Assembly (NCBI RefSeq): GCF_000308615.1
Contig: NZ_BAGB01000173.1
Coordinates: forward strand, 62,001 to 126,000
Direction: 5' to 3'
From: Nocardia jiangxiensis NBRC 101359
Lineage (GTDB): Bacteria; Actinomycetota; Actinomycetes; Mycobacteriales; Mycobacteriaceae
Length of the DNA stretch: 64,000 nucleotides
In this document: positions 16,610 through 24,760 of the stretch, one piece after another
Layout: each line of letters opens with the position of its first letter
Position numbering within the stretch: position 1 is the first letter of the stretch
Notes under the pieces: model-generated
What the model saw: the letters and a program-made list of their open reading frames with translations, nothing else
Databases searched by the model: none
What the model was told of the DNA's origin: nothing
Position numbers and translations under genes: made by a program

Positions 16610-17848
16610 GTGGCGGCGGTGGAGATCACGAGACCGCAGCGATTCATCCTGGCGCTGGTGTGCGCGGTGGCCGTCTCGACGATCTATGCGATTCAGCCGG
16701 TGCTCGAGGTCGCGAGTACCGGTCTGGGGTTGGCCCGCGGGTCGTCGGGTTGGCTGATCGCCGCCGGTCAGCTCGGGTATTTCGCCGGTCTGGCGGTATT
16801 GGTTCCGCTCGGTGACGTAGCGGATCGTCGACGGTTGATCACCGTGCATCTGGCGCTCACGGCCCTCGGGGCATCGGTGGTGTCCGTCGCGCCGAACGGT
16901 GCGGTCGCGATGACGGGATTGCTGATCGCAGGACTCTTCGCGGTCGTGGTGCAGGTGACGGTCGCCTACGTCGCCGCGATCGCCGGGCCCGGTGAGCGGG
17001 GGAGGGCGATCGGTGCGGTCACCTCGGGGGTGGTGACCGGCATTCTCGGTGCGCGCGTGCTGGCGGGATTCCTGGGCGAGGTGCTCGGGTGGCGGGTCGT
17101 GTACGCGCTGCTGGCGGCGCTGTGTGTGGCGCTGGCCGTGATCGTGCGCGTGATGTTCGGTTCGGACCGGCGAGATCGCGGCCTGCGTTATGTCGACGCG
17201 ATGGTGTCGATGGGTCGTCTGGTGCGCACCGATCGCCTGTTGCTGAGCCGAGGGCTGATCGCCTTGCTGCTGTTCGCATCCTTCGGGACACTCTGGAGCG
17301 GGCTCGCGCTCCCGCTCGGTGCGCCGCCGTGGCACCTCGGTACCGCGGATATCGGCTTGTTCGGGCTCGCCGGGCTCGCCGGAGCCCTCGGGGCCGCCCG
17401 TGCGGGGCGATGGGCCGATTCCGGTCGGGCACAGGCGATCACCGGTTCGGCGCTGGTGGTGCTCACCCTCTCGTGGGCTCTCATCGCGCGGGCCGAGGTG
17501 AACTTGTGGCTACTCGTCGTCGGTATCGTCCTGCTCGATTTCGCCGTTCAGGCCGTACATGTCAGCAGCCAGCACCTGTTGACCGGTGCGCACTCGACTC
17601 GCGCCGGGAGCGTCATCGGCGCCTATATGACCTTCTACTCCCTCGGGTCCGCTCTCGGCGCGATCACCACGACCCGGGCATACGGAATCTGGGGCTGGGT
17701 GGGCTGCTGTTGGTGCGGCGCAGCCTATTCCGTGTCCGCGCTGATTCTGTGGGGGCTGGTTCAGGTCGTCGGCAAGTTTCGCCGTGGTGCTGCGAGTCCA
17801 CCCTGTCGGCGTCCGGGTTGTGAGGACGCGATGGATCTGGAATCCTGA
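16610..17848 (+). CDS. MFS transporter (drug/sugar efflux type)
   Basis: About 412 residues with some 12 hydrophobic segments, starting VAAVEITRPQRFILALVCAV. Motif A of the family is GDVADRRRL after the second helix. The start is uncertain: TTG 16601, GTG 16610 and GTG 16619 are all in frame, with GAGAGG at 16603-16608. The C-terminal tail (RRPGCEDAMDLES) is hydrophilic. It is divergent from the HxlR gene. The exported substrate is unknown. Confidence 0.82.
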   Translation: MAAVEITRPQRFILALVCAVAVSTIYAIQPVLEVASTGLGLARGSSGWLIAAGQLGYFAGLAVLVPLGDVADRRRLITVHLALTALGASVVSVAPNGAVAMTGLLIAGLFAVVVQVTVAYVAAIAGPGERGRAIGAVTSGVVTGILGARVLAGFLGEVLGWRVVYALLAALCVALAVIVRVMFGSDRRDRGLRYVDAMVSMGRLVRTDRLLLSRGLIALLLFASFGTLWSGLALPLGAPPWHLGTADIGLFGLAGLAGALGAARAGRWADSGRAQAITGSALVVLTLSWALIARAEVNLWLLVVGIVLLDFAVQAVHVSSQHLLTGAHSTRAGSVIGAYMTFYSLGSALGAITTTRAYGIWGWVGCCWCGAAYSVSALILWGLVQVVGKFRRGAASPPCRRPGCEDAMDLES

Positions 17849-17883
17849 GCCGATCGACCGAAATCGCCTGGGCGCGTTGCGGT

Positions 17884-18741
17884 TCAGGCCGGTTTCGGTA
17901 GGCCCATCGGATTGTCTTCGGCGAAGGCGTTGCTGTTGGCGATGGTGCGGGTGAGGGGGTGGATCAGCTCTGCCAGACGTTCGGTTCCGTTGGGGCCCAG
18001 GACGTTCCACGGCTGCTGGGAGGCTTGATCGGTGCGGTCCTCGACCCAGGCGCGCAGGGCGCGGCCGTCGGGGGTGAGAGTGTCGGAGCCGTCGAGCAGG
18101 CCGCGGTCGCGCAGACGGGTGGTGGCCGAATCCCATTCGGCTTCGGTCCAACTGCGTGAGGTGCGGACACGCTCGGCGGTGACCTTGCCGTCGGCGGCGA
18201 AGACGACCAGGGCCTCGCACGGATCCAAACCGCCTGACAGCAGTGCGGCGACGTGGGCGTCGCCGCGCGATTCGCGCAGAATCGTCTGGGCGTGCCACAG
18301 GATCAGGTGCGGCTCGCTCGGCCAGTGCAGTGCGGCGTTCGCGGCGCCGAGCGGGCGGCCCGCGATCGGCGCGGCGAGTGCGGCCGTGCGAGCCAGCTCA
18401 GCGGCCTCGACCAGGCCTGGCGCGTGGATCTCGTCGCCGAGAAGCCGATGCAGGACCTGCGAGACGCTCTCCCGACGTGCCCGCAGATAGTCCGCGGGGG
18501 AGGCGGCCTCCCAGGCGGCGGGGACGGCGTGCCCGACCTTGCGCGGATGGAAGTTGTAGAACGTCGCGACGACCACCTCGGCCGGCACCGGGCCCAGCGG
18601 CGCGGCCCGCAGTGCGAAGTAGCTCATCCAGAAACCCTTGGCACCCAGCGCCTCGCATAGCTGCTGGGATTCCGGCGCGAAGTAGGTGACCGCGTGGTAC
18701 GGCTCCATCAGTTCCCACATGCGCCGCGAGGTTTCGCTCAT
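17884..18741 (-). CDS. SCO6745-family protein
   Basis: 285 residues that I recognise as the SCO6745 family, common in actinobacteria and without established biochemical function. It begins MSETSRRMWELMEPYHAVTY and contains KGFWMSYFALRAAPLGPVPA and TFYNFHPRKV. The C-terminal half resembles a winged helix (SWTEAEWDSATTRLRDRGLL). ATG 18741 follows GGTGG. It is transcribed away from the deaminase gene upstream of it on the same strand, with a 43-bp gap. Confidence 0.8.
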   Translation of the reverse strand: MSETSRRMWELMEPYHAVTYFAPESQQLCEALGAKGFWMSYFALRAAPLGPVPAEVVVATFYNFHPRKVGHAVPAAWEAASPADYLRARRESVSQVLHRLLGDEIHAPGLVEAAELARTAALAAPIAGRPLGAANAALHWPSEPHLILWHAQTILRESRGDAHVAALLSGGLDPCEALVVFAADGKVTAERVRTSRSWTEAEWDSATTRLRDRGLLDGSDTLTPDGRALRAWVEDRTDQASQQPWNVLGPNGTERLAELIHPLTRTIANSNAFAEDNPMGLPKPA

Positions 18742-18784
18742 CGATCCACCATAACGACCGCCGGGTTCGTGCGGGCGTCGCGGA

Positions 18785-19267
18785 TCATGCGCGGCCCGCG
18801 GAACTCTCGCGGTATCGCCGGAACGGCGCGAGCGCCTCGCCGCCGAGATGCGGGCCCGAGACGACCACGTCCGCGTCACTGGAGCCGACCACCTCGGCGC
18901 AGCGCAACCCGAAGCGCGGATACCCGCCGATGACGGCGGCGAACTCCGGTTCGGCCGCCGCGAATACGATCCTGCCGATTCCGGCCCAGACCGCCGCCGC
19001 ACTGCACATCGGGCACGGTTCACCGCTGGCGTAGATCGTCGCGCCGACCATCCCGCCGGTCCGCCCGGCCCCGGTCGCGGCATCGATCGCCACGAGTTCG
19101 GCGTGCGCGGTGACGACCCCGCTCTCGGCAACCTCGTTACGACCCTCGCCGATCACCGCCCCCTCGGAGGACGCGATCACCGCACCGAATGGACGATTAC
19201 CTCGATCGGAAGCCTCGTCGGCAAGCGAAATCGCCTGTCGCAGAAGCAGTTCCTCACGTTCGTTCAT
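18785..19267 (-). CDS. nucleoside/nucleobase deaminase (cytidine deaminase-like)
   Basis: 160-residue zinc deaminase of the guanine/tRNA-adenosine deaminase type. The zinc site is TAHAELVAID for the His-Glu pair and GEPCPMCSAAAVW for the two Cys. NRPFGAVI matches the substrate-loop region. ATG 19267 has GGAGGCACG upstream. The compact length and HAE motif fit guanine deaminase-like enzymes better than TadA, but this is inference. Confidence 0.85.
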   Translation of the reverse strand: MNEREELLLRQAISLADEASDRGNRPFGAVIASSEGAVIGEGRNEVAESGVVTAHAELVAIDAATGAGRTGGMVGATIYASGEPCPMCSAAAVWAGIGRIVFAAAEPEFAAVIGGYPRFGLRCAEVVGSSDADVVVSGPHLGGEALAPFRRYRESSAGRA

Positions 19268-19684
19268 CGTGCCTCCATTTCCGATGGTCATGCGGCATGC
19301 CGGCCGTCGTGCTCCTGGCGACATCCCGTCCAGGTCGTGCATCCGGACCGAACCTACTACGCATCGGACCGCGTGTGCGGGCCGGAAATCTCCGCGCGGC
19401 AACCGAGCAGCATCGCCGTGCTCGGGACGGCGAGCCCGGTGTGTTCCACCGTGTGGGATCCAACTGTCAGGAATCGGGATCGAGTAGGTATTGTGGAGCG
19501 GGTTCGAAAAACCAAACGGTCCGCTCATGAACCGAGAGTGCGATGGACTCCTGTCTGGACAGTTCTATGGAGTCAGGTGTAGCGTCCATCGCTATACCTG
19601 CCGGAGCCGCACTCCGAGGAGTGCAGCAGAGCCGGTCACCTGCCAGAGAACGATATGTGCCATGAGAGTTCCGGGAGCCCGGTG
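19268..19684. other. 417-bp intergenic region with stacked palindromes
   Basis: No coding signal on either strand. The half next to the orphan gene is rich in dyad symmetry: GACTCC...GGAGTC, CTGTC-TG-GACAG and a 10-bp stem (see 19545-19599). It likely holds the promoters of the divergent deaminase and orphan genes. Confidence 0.45.
19545..19599. promoter_or_regulatory. nested inverted repeats upstream of the orphan ORF
   Basis: Three dyads are packed in 55 bp. GGACTCC (19545) pairs with GGAGTC (19569). CTGTC-TG-GACAG spans 19551-19562. AGGTGTAGCG (19575-19584) and CGCTATACCT (19590-19599) give a 10-bp stem with a 5-nt loop, fully paired in RNA if one G-U is allowed. They could be operators or a leader hairpin. 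Confidence 0.4.
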
Positions 19685-20197
19685 ATGCCGCGGGCGACCA
19701 CCGCGACGATCGATCACACAGACGTCGCGACCACACCGGCACCGACACGCGCGCAGGACGAGTCCGACGGCGAACCACTCGAATCGCTTCCCGGGTCGAG
19801 TATCAGCTGCACGAACGGGCGGGAAGATCTGACCATCGCCGAAGCCCACCTGATCATGCAGCGACACCGGACCTGCGCGGGTACCGAATGTTCGGCACGG
19901 CGGGCAGCGTTGCAGATACTGGTCGATTCGGGCCGCTACGTGCTGAGCACCTCGCGGCGGCACGTGCACATCGTCTTCGGCTCGGTGGGAATCCATCTGG
20001 ACTATCAATGCCCGCAGGCGGTGGCCGAGGAATTCGCCGAGCGCATGCGAGACCATCCGGACGCGTCCGTCACCATCGATCACGATCTGAACCCCGACCT
20101 ACCGCCGCTGCCGTGTGGCGGGCTGTGGCCGGGGACGGGCGTCGACGGTGAACGCACTCGAACCGATCTACCTGTGCAGTCGGCGGATCTCATCTGA
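19685..20197 (+). CDS. hypothetical protein
   Basis: 170 residues, family not recognised. The N-terminal 50 residues are Thr/Asp-rich and probably disordered. The rest is compact, with a run of Cys (HRTCAGTECSARRAAL, YQCPQAVAEEF, PLPCGGLW) and the pattern VDSGRYVLSTSRRHVHIVFG followed by VGIHLDY. ATG 19685 has GGGAG 7 bp upstream, so I prefer it to the earlier in-frame ATG. The Cys spacing does not match a standard zinc finger. Confidence 0.6.
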   Translation: MPRATTATIDHTDVATTPAPTRAQDESDGEPLESLPGSSISCTNGREDLTIAEAHLIMQRHRTCAGTECSARRAALQILVDSGRYVLSTSRRHVHIVFGSVGIHLDYQCPQAVAEEFAERMRDHPDASVTIDHDLNPDLPPLPCGGLWPGTGVDGERTRTDLPVQSADLI

Positions 20198-20283
20198 GCG
20201 CACCTCGGCAGCAGCCGGGCGGCGTGGGATTCCGGTCCCGCCATGATGCGCGATCGGGCGGCTGGCTTCTGATCGGACCAGCT

Positions 20284-20724
20284 TCACTCTCTGGGTTCGG
20301 GTGTCCCCGGAAGTTGCGCGTTGATTTTGTCGAGGTGGCGTTGCAGGCCGATTCGCTCGGCATCGTCGAGTGGAGCGAAGATCGCCTCGTCCACTTCGGC
20401 CATCGCGGCGTCGAGCCCGGCGATGAGTTCGATACCCGCTGACGTGGCGTAGACGCACTTGCTGCGTTCGTTGCCGCCTTCGGTGCGGCGCTCGACGAGT
20501 CCGCGGCGCTCGAGCCCTCTGAGCAGGAGGGAGACGTTCGCCGGTGTCGTGTGGCTCATCCGGGCGATCTCGCGCTGGATCGCGCCCGGTCGCTGCTGTA
20601 GATATCCGAGCACCATGGCCTGCTCGAAGGTGAGGTCGCGGGTGCGGATCCATGTCTCGGCGGCCTTGCGTTGTGCCGACAGGATCGAGCGGAAGAGTTC
20701 GAGGCTGCGTTCGGTCGTGGGCAC
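20284..20724 (-). CDS. MarR-family regulator, alternative separate product
   Basis: Reading from GTG 20724 gives VPTTERSLELFRSILSAQRK and a 146-residue protein, the usual MarR length, with the winged helix TTPANVSLLLRGLERRGLVE. A 16-bp perfect palindrome lies 28 bp upstream, where a self-binding MarR operator would be expected. That favours an independent gene whose upstream TetR neighbour simply lacks a stop. The ribosome site is weak (AGCAG). It is listed as an alternative to the long fused frame. Confidence 0.5.
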   Translation of the reverse strand: MPTTERSLELFRSILSAQRKAAETWIRTRDLTFEQAMVLGYLQQRPGAIQREIARMSHTTPANVSLLLRGLERRGLVERRTEGGNERSKCVYATSAGIELIAGLDAAMAEVDEAIFAPLDDAERIGLQRHLDKINAQLPGTPEPRE

Positions 20725-21468
20725 CGGATCTGCTGCGGCTGATTCGCTAAAAGTTAAGGAGTTAACTGTCTGAGGCTGAACTGTTCGTCGATGGGCGGTC
20801 TCGGGTCGTCGGCTGTCACCCTCCGGGCCCGTTCGGTCGACGTGCGTGTTCCGGCCTGCCTCGAAGTTCTGCACCAAAGGCAGGAAGAGTTCGTCGACGA
20901 TCGCGCGGATGCGTTCGGGTCGAAGCGGTTCGAGTTCCATGAGCATGTCGTGTCGAACCAGGTCGAAGGGCATCGCGAGAACCGCGGCGGGGATGCGCTC
21001 CAGATCGACCTCGCCGCGGTCGTGGGCGCGGCGGTAGATGGTCCGAACGGGCGGGAGTGACCGGCCGGCCAGGATCTCGTCCCGGACCTGCGCGGGAGTC
21101 CGGCCGGTATCGGCGAGCAGGCCGGAGAATGCGGCCGCCGCGGCAATCGCGAAAAATCCTGCGAGAGCTTCGCTTTCGGTCGTGAGCTCGGCGAGCAGAT
21201 CGCCGCGCACGCTGCCCGTGTCGGGGGTCCGGATCGGGTTCGCGTCGCGGTGATGGTCGATCGCGGCGACCACGAGCTGGTCCTTGTTGGCCCAGCGCCG
21301 GTAGAGCACGGCCTCGCTGGTCTGCGCGCGAAGGGCGATCGACTCCATCGTCAGACGGGCGTACCCGACCTCGACCAGCTCGGCCCATCCGGCCTCGAGC
21401 AGTGCGGATTCGAGCTGTGCGCCGTATCGGCGGCGACGGACCGGTTCGGACGCCTCTGTGGCCATCAT
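20284..21468 (-). CDS. TetR-family regulator in frame with a MarR-family domain (possible fusion)
   Basis: A single open frame of 394 codons. Residues 1-210 are a TetR regulator: helix-turn-helix MESIALRAQTSEAVLYRRWA, then a ligand-binding half ending VDELFLPLVQNFEAGR. A 40-residue polar linker follows. The last 146 residues are a complete MarR regulator with RPGAIQREIARMSHTTPANV and SLLLRGLERRGLVERRTEGG. No stop codon separates them. Either it is a true two-regulator fusion, or the MarR part has its own start (GTG 20724) and promoter. It diverges from a flavin monooxygenase. Start ATG 21468 or 21465. Confidence 0.65.
   Translation of the reverse strand: MMATEASEPVRRRRYGAQLESALLEAGWAELVEVGYARLTMESIALRAQTSEAVLYRRWANKDQLVVAAIDHHRDANPIRTPDTGSVRGDLLAELTTESEALAGFFAIAAAAAFSGLLADTGRTPAQVRDEILAGRSLPPVRTIYRRAHDRGEVDLERIPAAVLAMPFDLVRHDMLMELEPLRPERIRAIVDELFLPLVQNFEAGRNTHVDRTGPEGDSRRPETAHRRTVQPQTVNSLTFSESAAADPVPTTERSLELFRSILSAQRKAAETWIRTRDLTFEQAMVLGYLQQRPGAIQREIARMSHTTPANVSLLLRGLERRGLVERRTEGGNERSKCVYATSAGIELIAGLDAAMAEVDEAIFAPLDDAERIGLQRHLDKINAQLPGTPEPRE
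20752..20767. promoter_or_regulatory. MarR-type palindrome
   Basis: AGTTAA-GGAG-TTAACT is a perfect 6-bp inverted repeat in an AT-rich patch inside the linker between the TetR and MarR parts. Its size and composition resemble MarR autoregulatory operators. Confidence 0.55.
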
Positions 21469-21476
21469 CCCACAGT

Positions 21477-21534
21477 AGAAAGGATTGCATTTCCAGACAA
21501 GAGCCCTACTCTGTAAGAGAAGTATTTCCTTTCT
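21477..21534. promoter_or_regulatory. distal inverted repeat in the TetR/monooxygenase divergent promoter
   Basis: AGAAAGGA (21477-21484) and TCCTTTCT (21527-21534) are exact reverse complements flanking the 82-bp divergent intergenic region. The arrangement suggests two half-operators or a looped site bound by the TetR protein. Confidence 0.4.
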
Positions 21535-21550
21535 TATCAGGAGACGGGCG

Positions 21551-23122
21551 ATGACCGAGACAGCGAAGCAGTCGCCGAATATGCCGACGGTGCTGATCGT
21601 CGGGGCCGGGCCGACCGGGCTGACGTTGGCCTGCGAGCTGGCTCGTCGCGGTATCTCCCTGCGCCTGATCGAGGCCGAGCCGGGTCCGCGGCCGGGCTCG
21701 CGTGGCAAGGGGATCCAGCCGCGCACCCTCGAGGTGTTCGATGATCTCGGAATCGTCGATCGCGTGGTGGCCAACGGCCGGATGGCGATGCCGATTCGTT
21801 CGACCGCACCCGACGGCCGGGTGACGCTCAGCAATGCCACGACGTTCGAGAATCGACCCGACATCCCGTATCCCGCGAGTCTGCTCACGCCCGAATGGCG
21901 GATCGAGGAAGCGTTGCGACTGCGCTTGGCCGGACTCGGCGGCGAGGTCGAATTCGGTACGACGCTGGAGGGTTTCGAACAATCGGACGAGGCCGTGTCG
22001 GCGGTGATCAGACAAGACGGAAAGCTCGAGACGACCACCGCGCGCTGGTTGGTCGGCTGTGATGGTGGCCACAGCGTCGTGCGCAAACAGGCGGGTATCG
22101 CCTTCGCCGGGGAGACCCGCGAAGAGGTGCGGATGATCGTCGCCGATCTCGCCGTCGAGGGCCTCGATCGCGACGCTTGGCACATGTGGCGGCATGACGA
22201 GGGGCTGGTCAGCCTCTGCCCGCTGCCTTCGACCGACGTCTTCCAGTATCAGGCGATGATCGAGCCCGGCCAGGATGCCGAACTCGACCTGGCGAACATG
22301 CAGGCGATCCTGAACCGGCGCAGCGGCCGTACCGATGTTCGTCTGCAAGAACCGACCTGGAAATCATTGTGGCGGGCCAATATTCGACTCGTCGACCGAT
22401 TTCGCCAGGGGCGGGTGTTCCTCGCAGGCGATGCGGCGCACATCCATTCGCCCGCCGGCGGTCAGGGGATGAACACCGGTATCCAGGACGCGCACAACCT
22501 CGGCTGGAAACTCGCGGCCGTCGTACGAGGTGGATCGGCGGCGCTGCTGGACTCCTACGAGACCGAGCGGCGACCGGTCGCCGCCGGTGTCCTGGCCCTG
22601 TCGAACGCGCGGCTCGAGCAGACGATCGCGCAGAGGGGCCTGGTCACCCGCGGCGATGCGAACACGATGCAGCTGACCATCGGCTATCGCGACTCCGCTC
22701 TGGCACGCGACGACCGCGACTGGACCGCCCCGCTCCGCGCCGGTGACCGCGCCCCCGATGCGACCGGACTGTACACGGCGAACGGTCCGCACCGGCTGTT
22801 CGACTTGACGCGCGGCGGGCGCTTCACGTTGCTGAGCTTCGGGGGCACGTCCGAGGTCGAGACGAGGCTCGATCTCAGGACTTTCCACGTCGTCGAAGAA
22901 CCGACCGGCCCCGGCGAGATCGCCGATACCGAAGGCCACCTCGTGGATGCCTACGGTGCGGGTGGCCGTACCCTCGTGCTGATCCGTCCCGATGGTTATA
23001 TCGGGCTGATCTCCGATTCCGGTGACGCACAAGCGGTCTCGGACTACCTGGCCGCGATCGACGGACGCGCGGAGACGTACAGCTCGACTTCGGGAACCGC
23101 CTCCGGTGTGGCGGGGGTGTAG
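21551..23122 (+). CDS. FAD-dependent aromatic-type monooxygenase
   Basis: Class A flavin monooxygenase (PHBH/MhpA-like), 523 residues. It has the GxGxxG motif VLIVGAGPTGLTLACELARR, the DG motif LVGCDGGHSVVRK and the GD motif RVFLAGDAAHIHSPAGGQGM with NTGIQDAHNL. A C-terminal thioredoxin-like domain is present (RFTLLSFGG...TLVLIRPDGYIG). ATG 21551 follows AGGAGA. It diverges from the TetR/MarR frame, the usual arrangement for an inducible hydroxylase. The substrate, an aromatic or polyketide-like compound, is unknown. Its 3' end overlaps the convergent methyltransferase by 79 bp. Confidence 0.88.
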   Translation: MTETAKQSPNMPTVLIVGAGPTGLTLACELARRGISLRLIEAEPGPRPGSRGKGIQPRTLEVFDDLGIVDRVVANGRMAMPIRSTAPDGRVTLSNATTFENRPDIPYPASLLTPEWRIEEALRLRLAGLGGEVEFGTTLEGFEQSDEAVSAVIRQDGKLETTTARWLVGCDGGHSVVRKQAGIAFAGETREEVRMIVADLAVEGLDRDAWHMWRHDEGLVSLCPLPSTDVFQYQAMIEPGQDAELDLANMQAILNRRSGRTDVRLQEPTWKSLWRANIRLVDRFRQGRVFLAGDAAHIHSPAGGQGMNTGIQDAHNLGWKLAAVVRGGSAALLDSYETERRPVAAGVLALSNARLEQTIAQRGLVTRGDANTMQLTIGYRDSALARDDRDWTAPLRAGDRAPDATGLYTANGPHRLFDLTRGGRFTLLSFGGTSEVETRLDLRTFHVVEEPTGPGEIADTEGHLVDAYGAGGRTLVLIRPDGYIGLISDSGDAQAVSDYLAAIDGRAETYSSTSGTASGVAGV

Positions 23123-23724
23123 GAGACGACCTCGAACTGCTCGATCGTGAAGCCCGCCTGTTCCACGACCGAGCGCAGTTCCGCACGCGGATAACCACTG
23201 ACGCGCACGTCGGTGGTGAGGAATTCGATCGGCGTGTCATCCAGATCGGCCTGGACCATACTGAGCAGAACATAGCCGCCCGGCTCGACGGCATCGTGCA
23301 GAATCGACAGTGCCAGTGGGATTTCCGAGCGGGGAAGCATCAGCAGCGAGAAGAAGGCGACGGCGGCGTCGAAGCCGGTTTCGATGAGATCCACGATATC
23401 GCAGCAGCGGATGCTCGCCTCGGGAACCGCCACGGTGGCGGCCGCGACCATGGCAGGTGAGATATCGATCCCGACCACCTCGAGTCCGGCATCGGCCAGT
23501 TGGCGCGCGGTCGGCACCCCGGTCCCGCAGCCGACATCCAGCACGCGCGCCCCGGGGCGGAGCCGCTCGATCAGCCGGGCCACCGCGCGATCCTGCTCGG
23601 GCCGGTGTGCGAAGGCCGAATCATACTGTTGCACAAGATGATCGAATGCGGCAGCCTGCTCGGCCCGGCGCCGCAACCGATGCTCCAAGGCCGCGATGTC
23701 CTGCGGTGAATCCGGCTGTTCCAT
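23044..23724 (-). CDS. class I SAM-dependent methyltransferase
   Basis: 226-residue Rossmann-fold methyltransferase. Motif I is VLDVGCGTGVPTARQL, the acidic loop is VVGIDISPAMVAAA and the post-core region is EPGGYVLLSMVQADLDDTPI. I chose ATG 23724 (MEQPDSPQDIAALEHRL); earlier in-frame codons add an atypical leader. It is convergent and overlapping with the flavin monooxygenase. The substrate is unknown. Confidence 0.8.
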   Translation of the reverse strand: MEQPDSPQDIAALEHRLRRRAEQAAAFDHLVQQYDSAFAHRPEQDRAVARLIERLRPGARVLDVGCGTGVPTARQLADAGLEVVGIDISPAMVAAATVAVPEASIRCCDIVDLIETGFDAAVAFFSLLMLPRSEIPLALSILHDAVEPGGYVLLSMVQADLDDTPIEFLTTDVRVSGYPRAELRSVVEQAGFTIEQFEVVSYTPATPEAVPEVELYVSARPSIAAR

Positions 23725-23997
23725 GGTTCGCACCCCAACCCTCGCCTGTGCCGACATCGAGACGATACCTGCCACGGGAGTTGCGGAGGCAGCGTTGATG
23801 CCAGTGCGTACCGCACACGTCAGCGGCCGGTCGATCGTTTCGCGGCTGATCCGGGACGGCGTGTCCGACGGGCACGTCCGAGCATGCTACGACGGATACG
23901 AGACGATGCCGCACAGGCGGTTGTCGGGTGCCCGGCCGAAACTCGGCGGGTGTGCGCCGCGATCATGTATTTCGGTGACGTGGATTTCGGAGGTCGG

Positions 23998-24609
23998 ATG
24001 ATGGCATCGACACGGCGGATCGGTTCGCCGGACGCGAAGAACCGGACGGTGCTGCTGGATGCGGCGGAGCAACTCATGCTCGAGGAGGGCTATGCCGCGG
24101 TCAGCTCGCGCAATGTCGCCCGTAAGGCGGGATTGAAGTATCAGCTGGTCTATTACTACTTCCGGACCATGGACGATCTGTTCCTCGCGGTGTTCCAGCG
24201 GCGCGCCGAGGAGGGCCTGAAACGTCAGGCGACGATTCTGGCGGCGGAGAATCCGTTGCGCGCGTTGTGGGCGTTCGACCTCGAGGCGGCCTCGAGCGGG
24301 GCGCTGACGATGGAGTTCGTCGCACTGGCCAACCACCGCAAGGTGATTCGTGAAGCGCTGGTCGACTATTCGCGCCGCTTCCGCGAGGCCGAGATCGATA
24401 TCGTGCGGACCGTGCTGCGGCGATACCGCATCGATCCGGAGGTGTGGCCCCCGGAGGTGGTGGCCTTCGTGATGGCCGGAGTGTCCCGGACGATGGCGCT
24501 GGAAGGTGCGCTCGGCATGACGACCGCGCACGAGGAAACCCTGTCCTTCGTGCGGGAACATCTGGCGCGTCTGGGTGACCCGCCTGCGGAAACGGTTGTG
24601 GACGAGTAA
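23998..24609 (+). CDS. TetR-family transcriptional regulator
   Basis: 203 residues with the N-terminal helix-turn-helix AKNRTVLLDAAEQLMLEEGY, then SSRNVARKAGLKYQLVYYYF and RTMDDLFLAVFQRRAEEGLK. This KxQLxYYYF form is typical of TetR proteins near actinobacterial steroid or lipid genes. ATG 23998 is preceded by GGAGG. The P450-SDR-ferredoxin-mce operon starts 150 bp downstream in the same direction, behind a 39-bp palindrome, so it is the likely local repressor of that operon. Confidence 0.85.
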   Translation: MMASTRRIGSPDAKNRTVLLDAAEQLMLEEGYAAVSSRNVARKAGLKYQLVYYYFRTMDDLFLAVFQRRAEEGLKRQATILAAENPLRALWAFDLEAASSGALTMEFVALANHRKVIREALVDYSRRFREAEIDIVRTVLRRYRIDPEVWPPEVVAFVMAGVSRTMALEGALGMTTAHEETLSFVREHLARLGDPPAETVVDE

Positions 24610-24673
24610 CTTTCGCGCCTCTCACGTCGGTCCTGGTCAGGGCCGGAAACCTTGACCGCCTTCGCCCGGGTGT

Positions 24674-24712
24674 GCTAAGCATGTGCTCAGCATTGCTGAG
24701 CACATGATTAGC
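24674..24712. promoter_or_regulatory. 39-bp near-perfect palindrome, candidate TetR operator
   Basis: The core CATGTGCTCAGCA is followed after one T by its exact reverse complement TGCTGAGCACATG. Outside the core, GCTAA on the left pairs with TTAGC on the right, giving 18 of 19 matched positions per arm. It lies 49 bp before the P450 start. It has no T-run, so an operator is more likely than a terminator. Confidence 0.65.
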
Positions 24713-24760
24713 ATTCGGGCGCGGAGAGCGCCGATGCTGCCTCTTCACCAGGAGTCCGTC

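Noticed and set aside
24674..24712. Reading the 39-bp palindrome as a terminator of the TetR gene
   Set aside because: It has no T-run and is placed directly before the P450 start; the symmetric operator reading is more economical.
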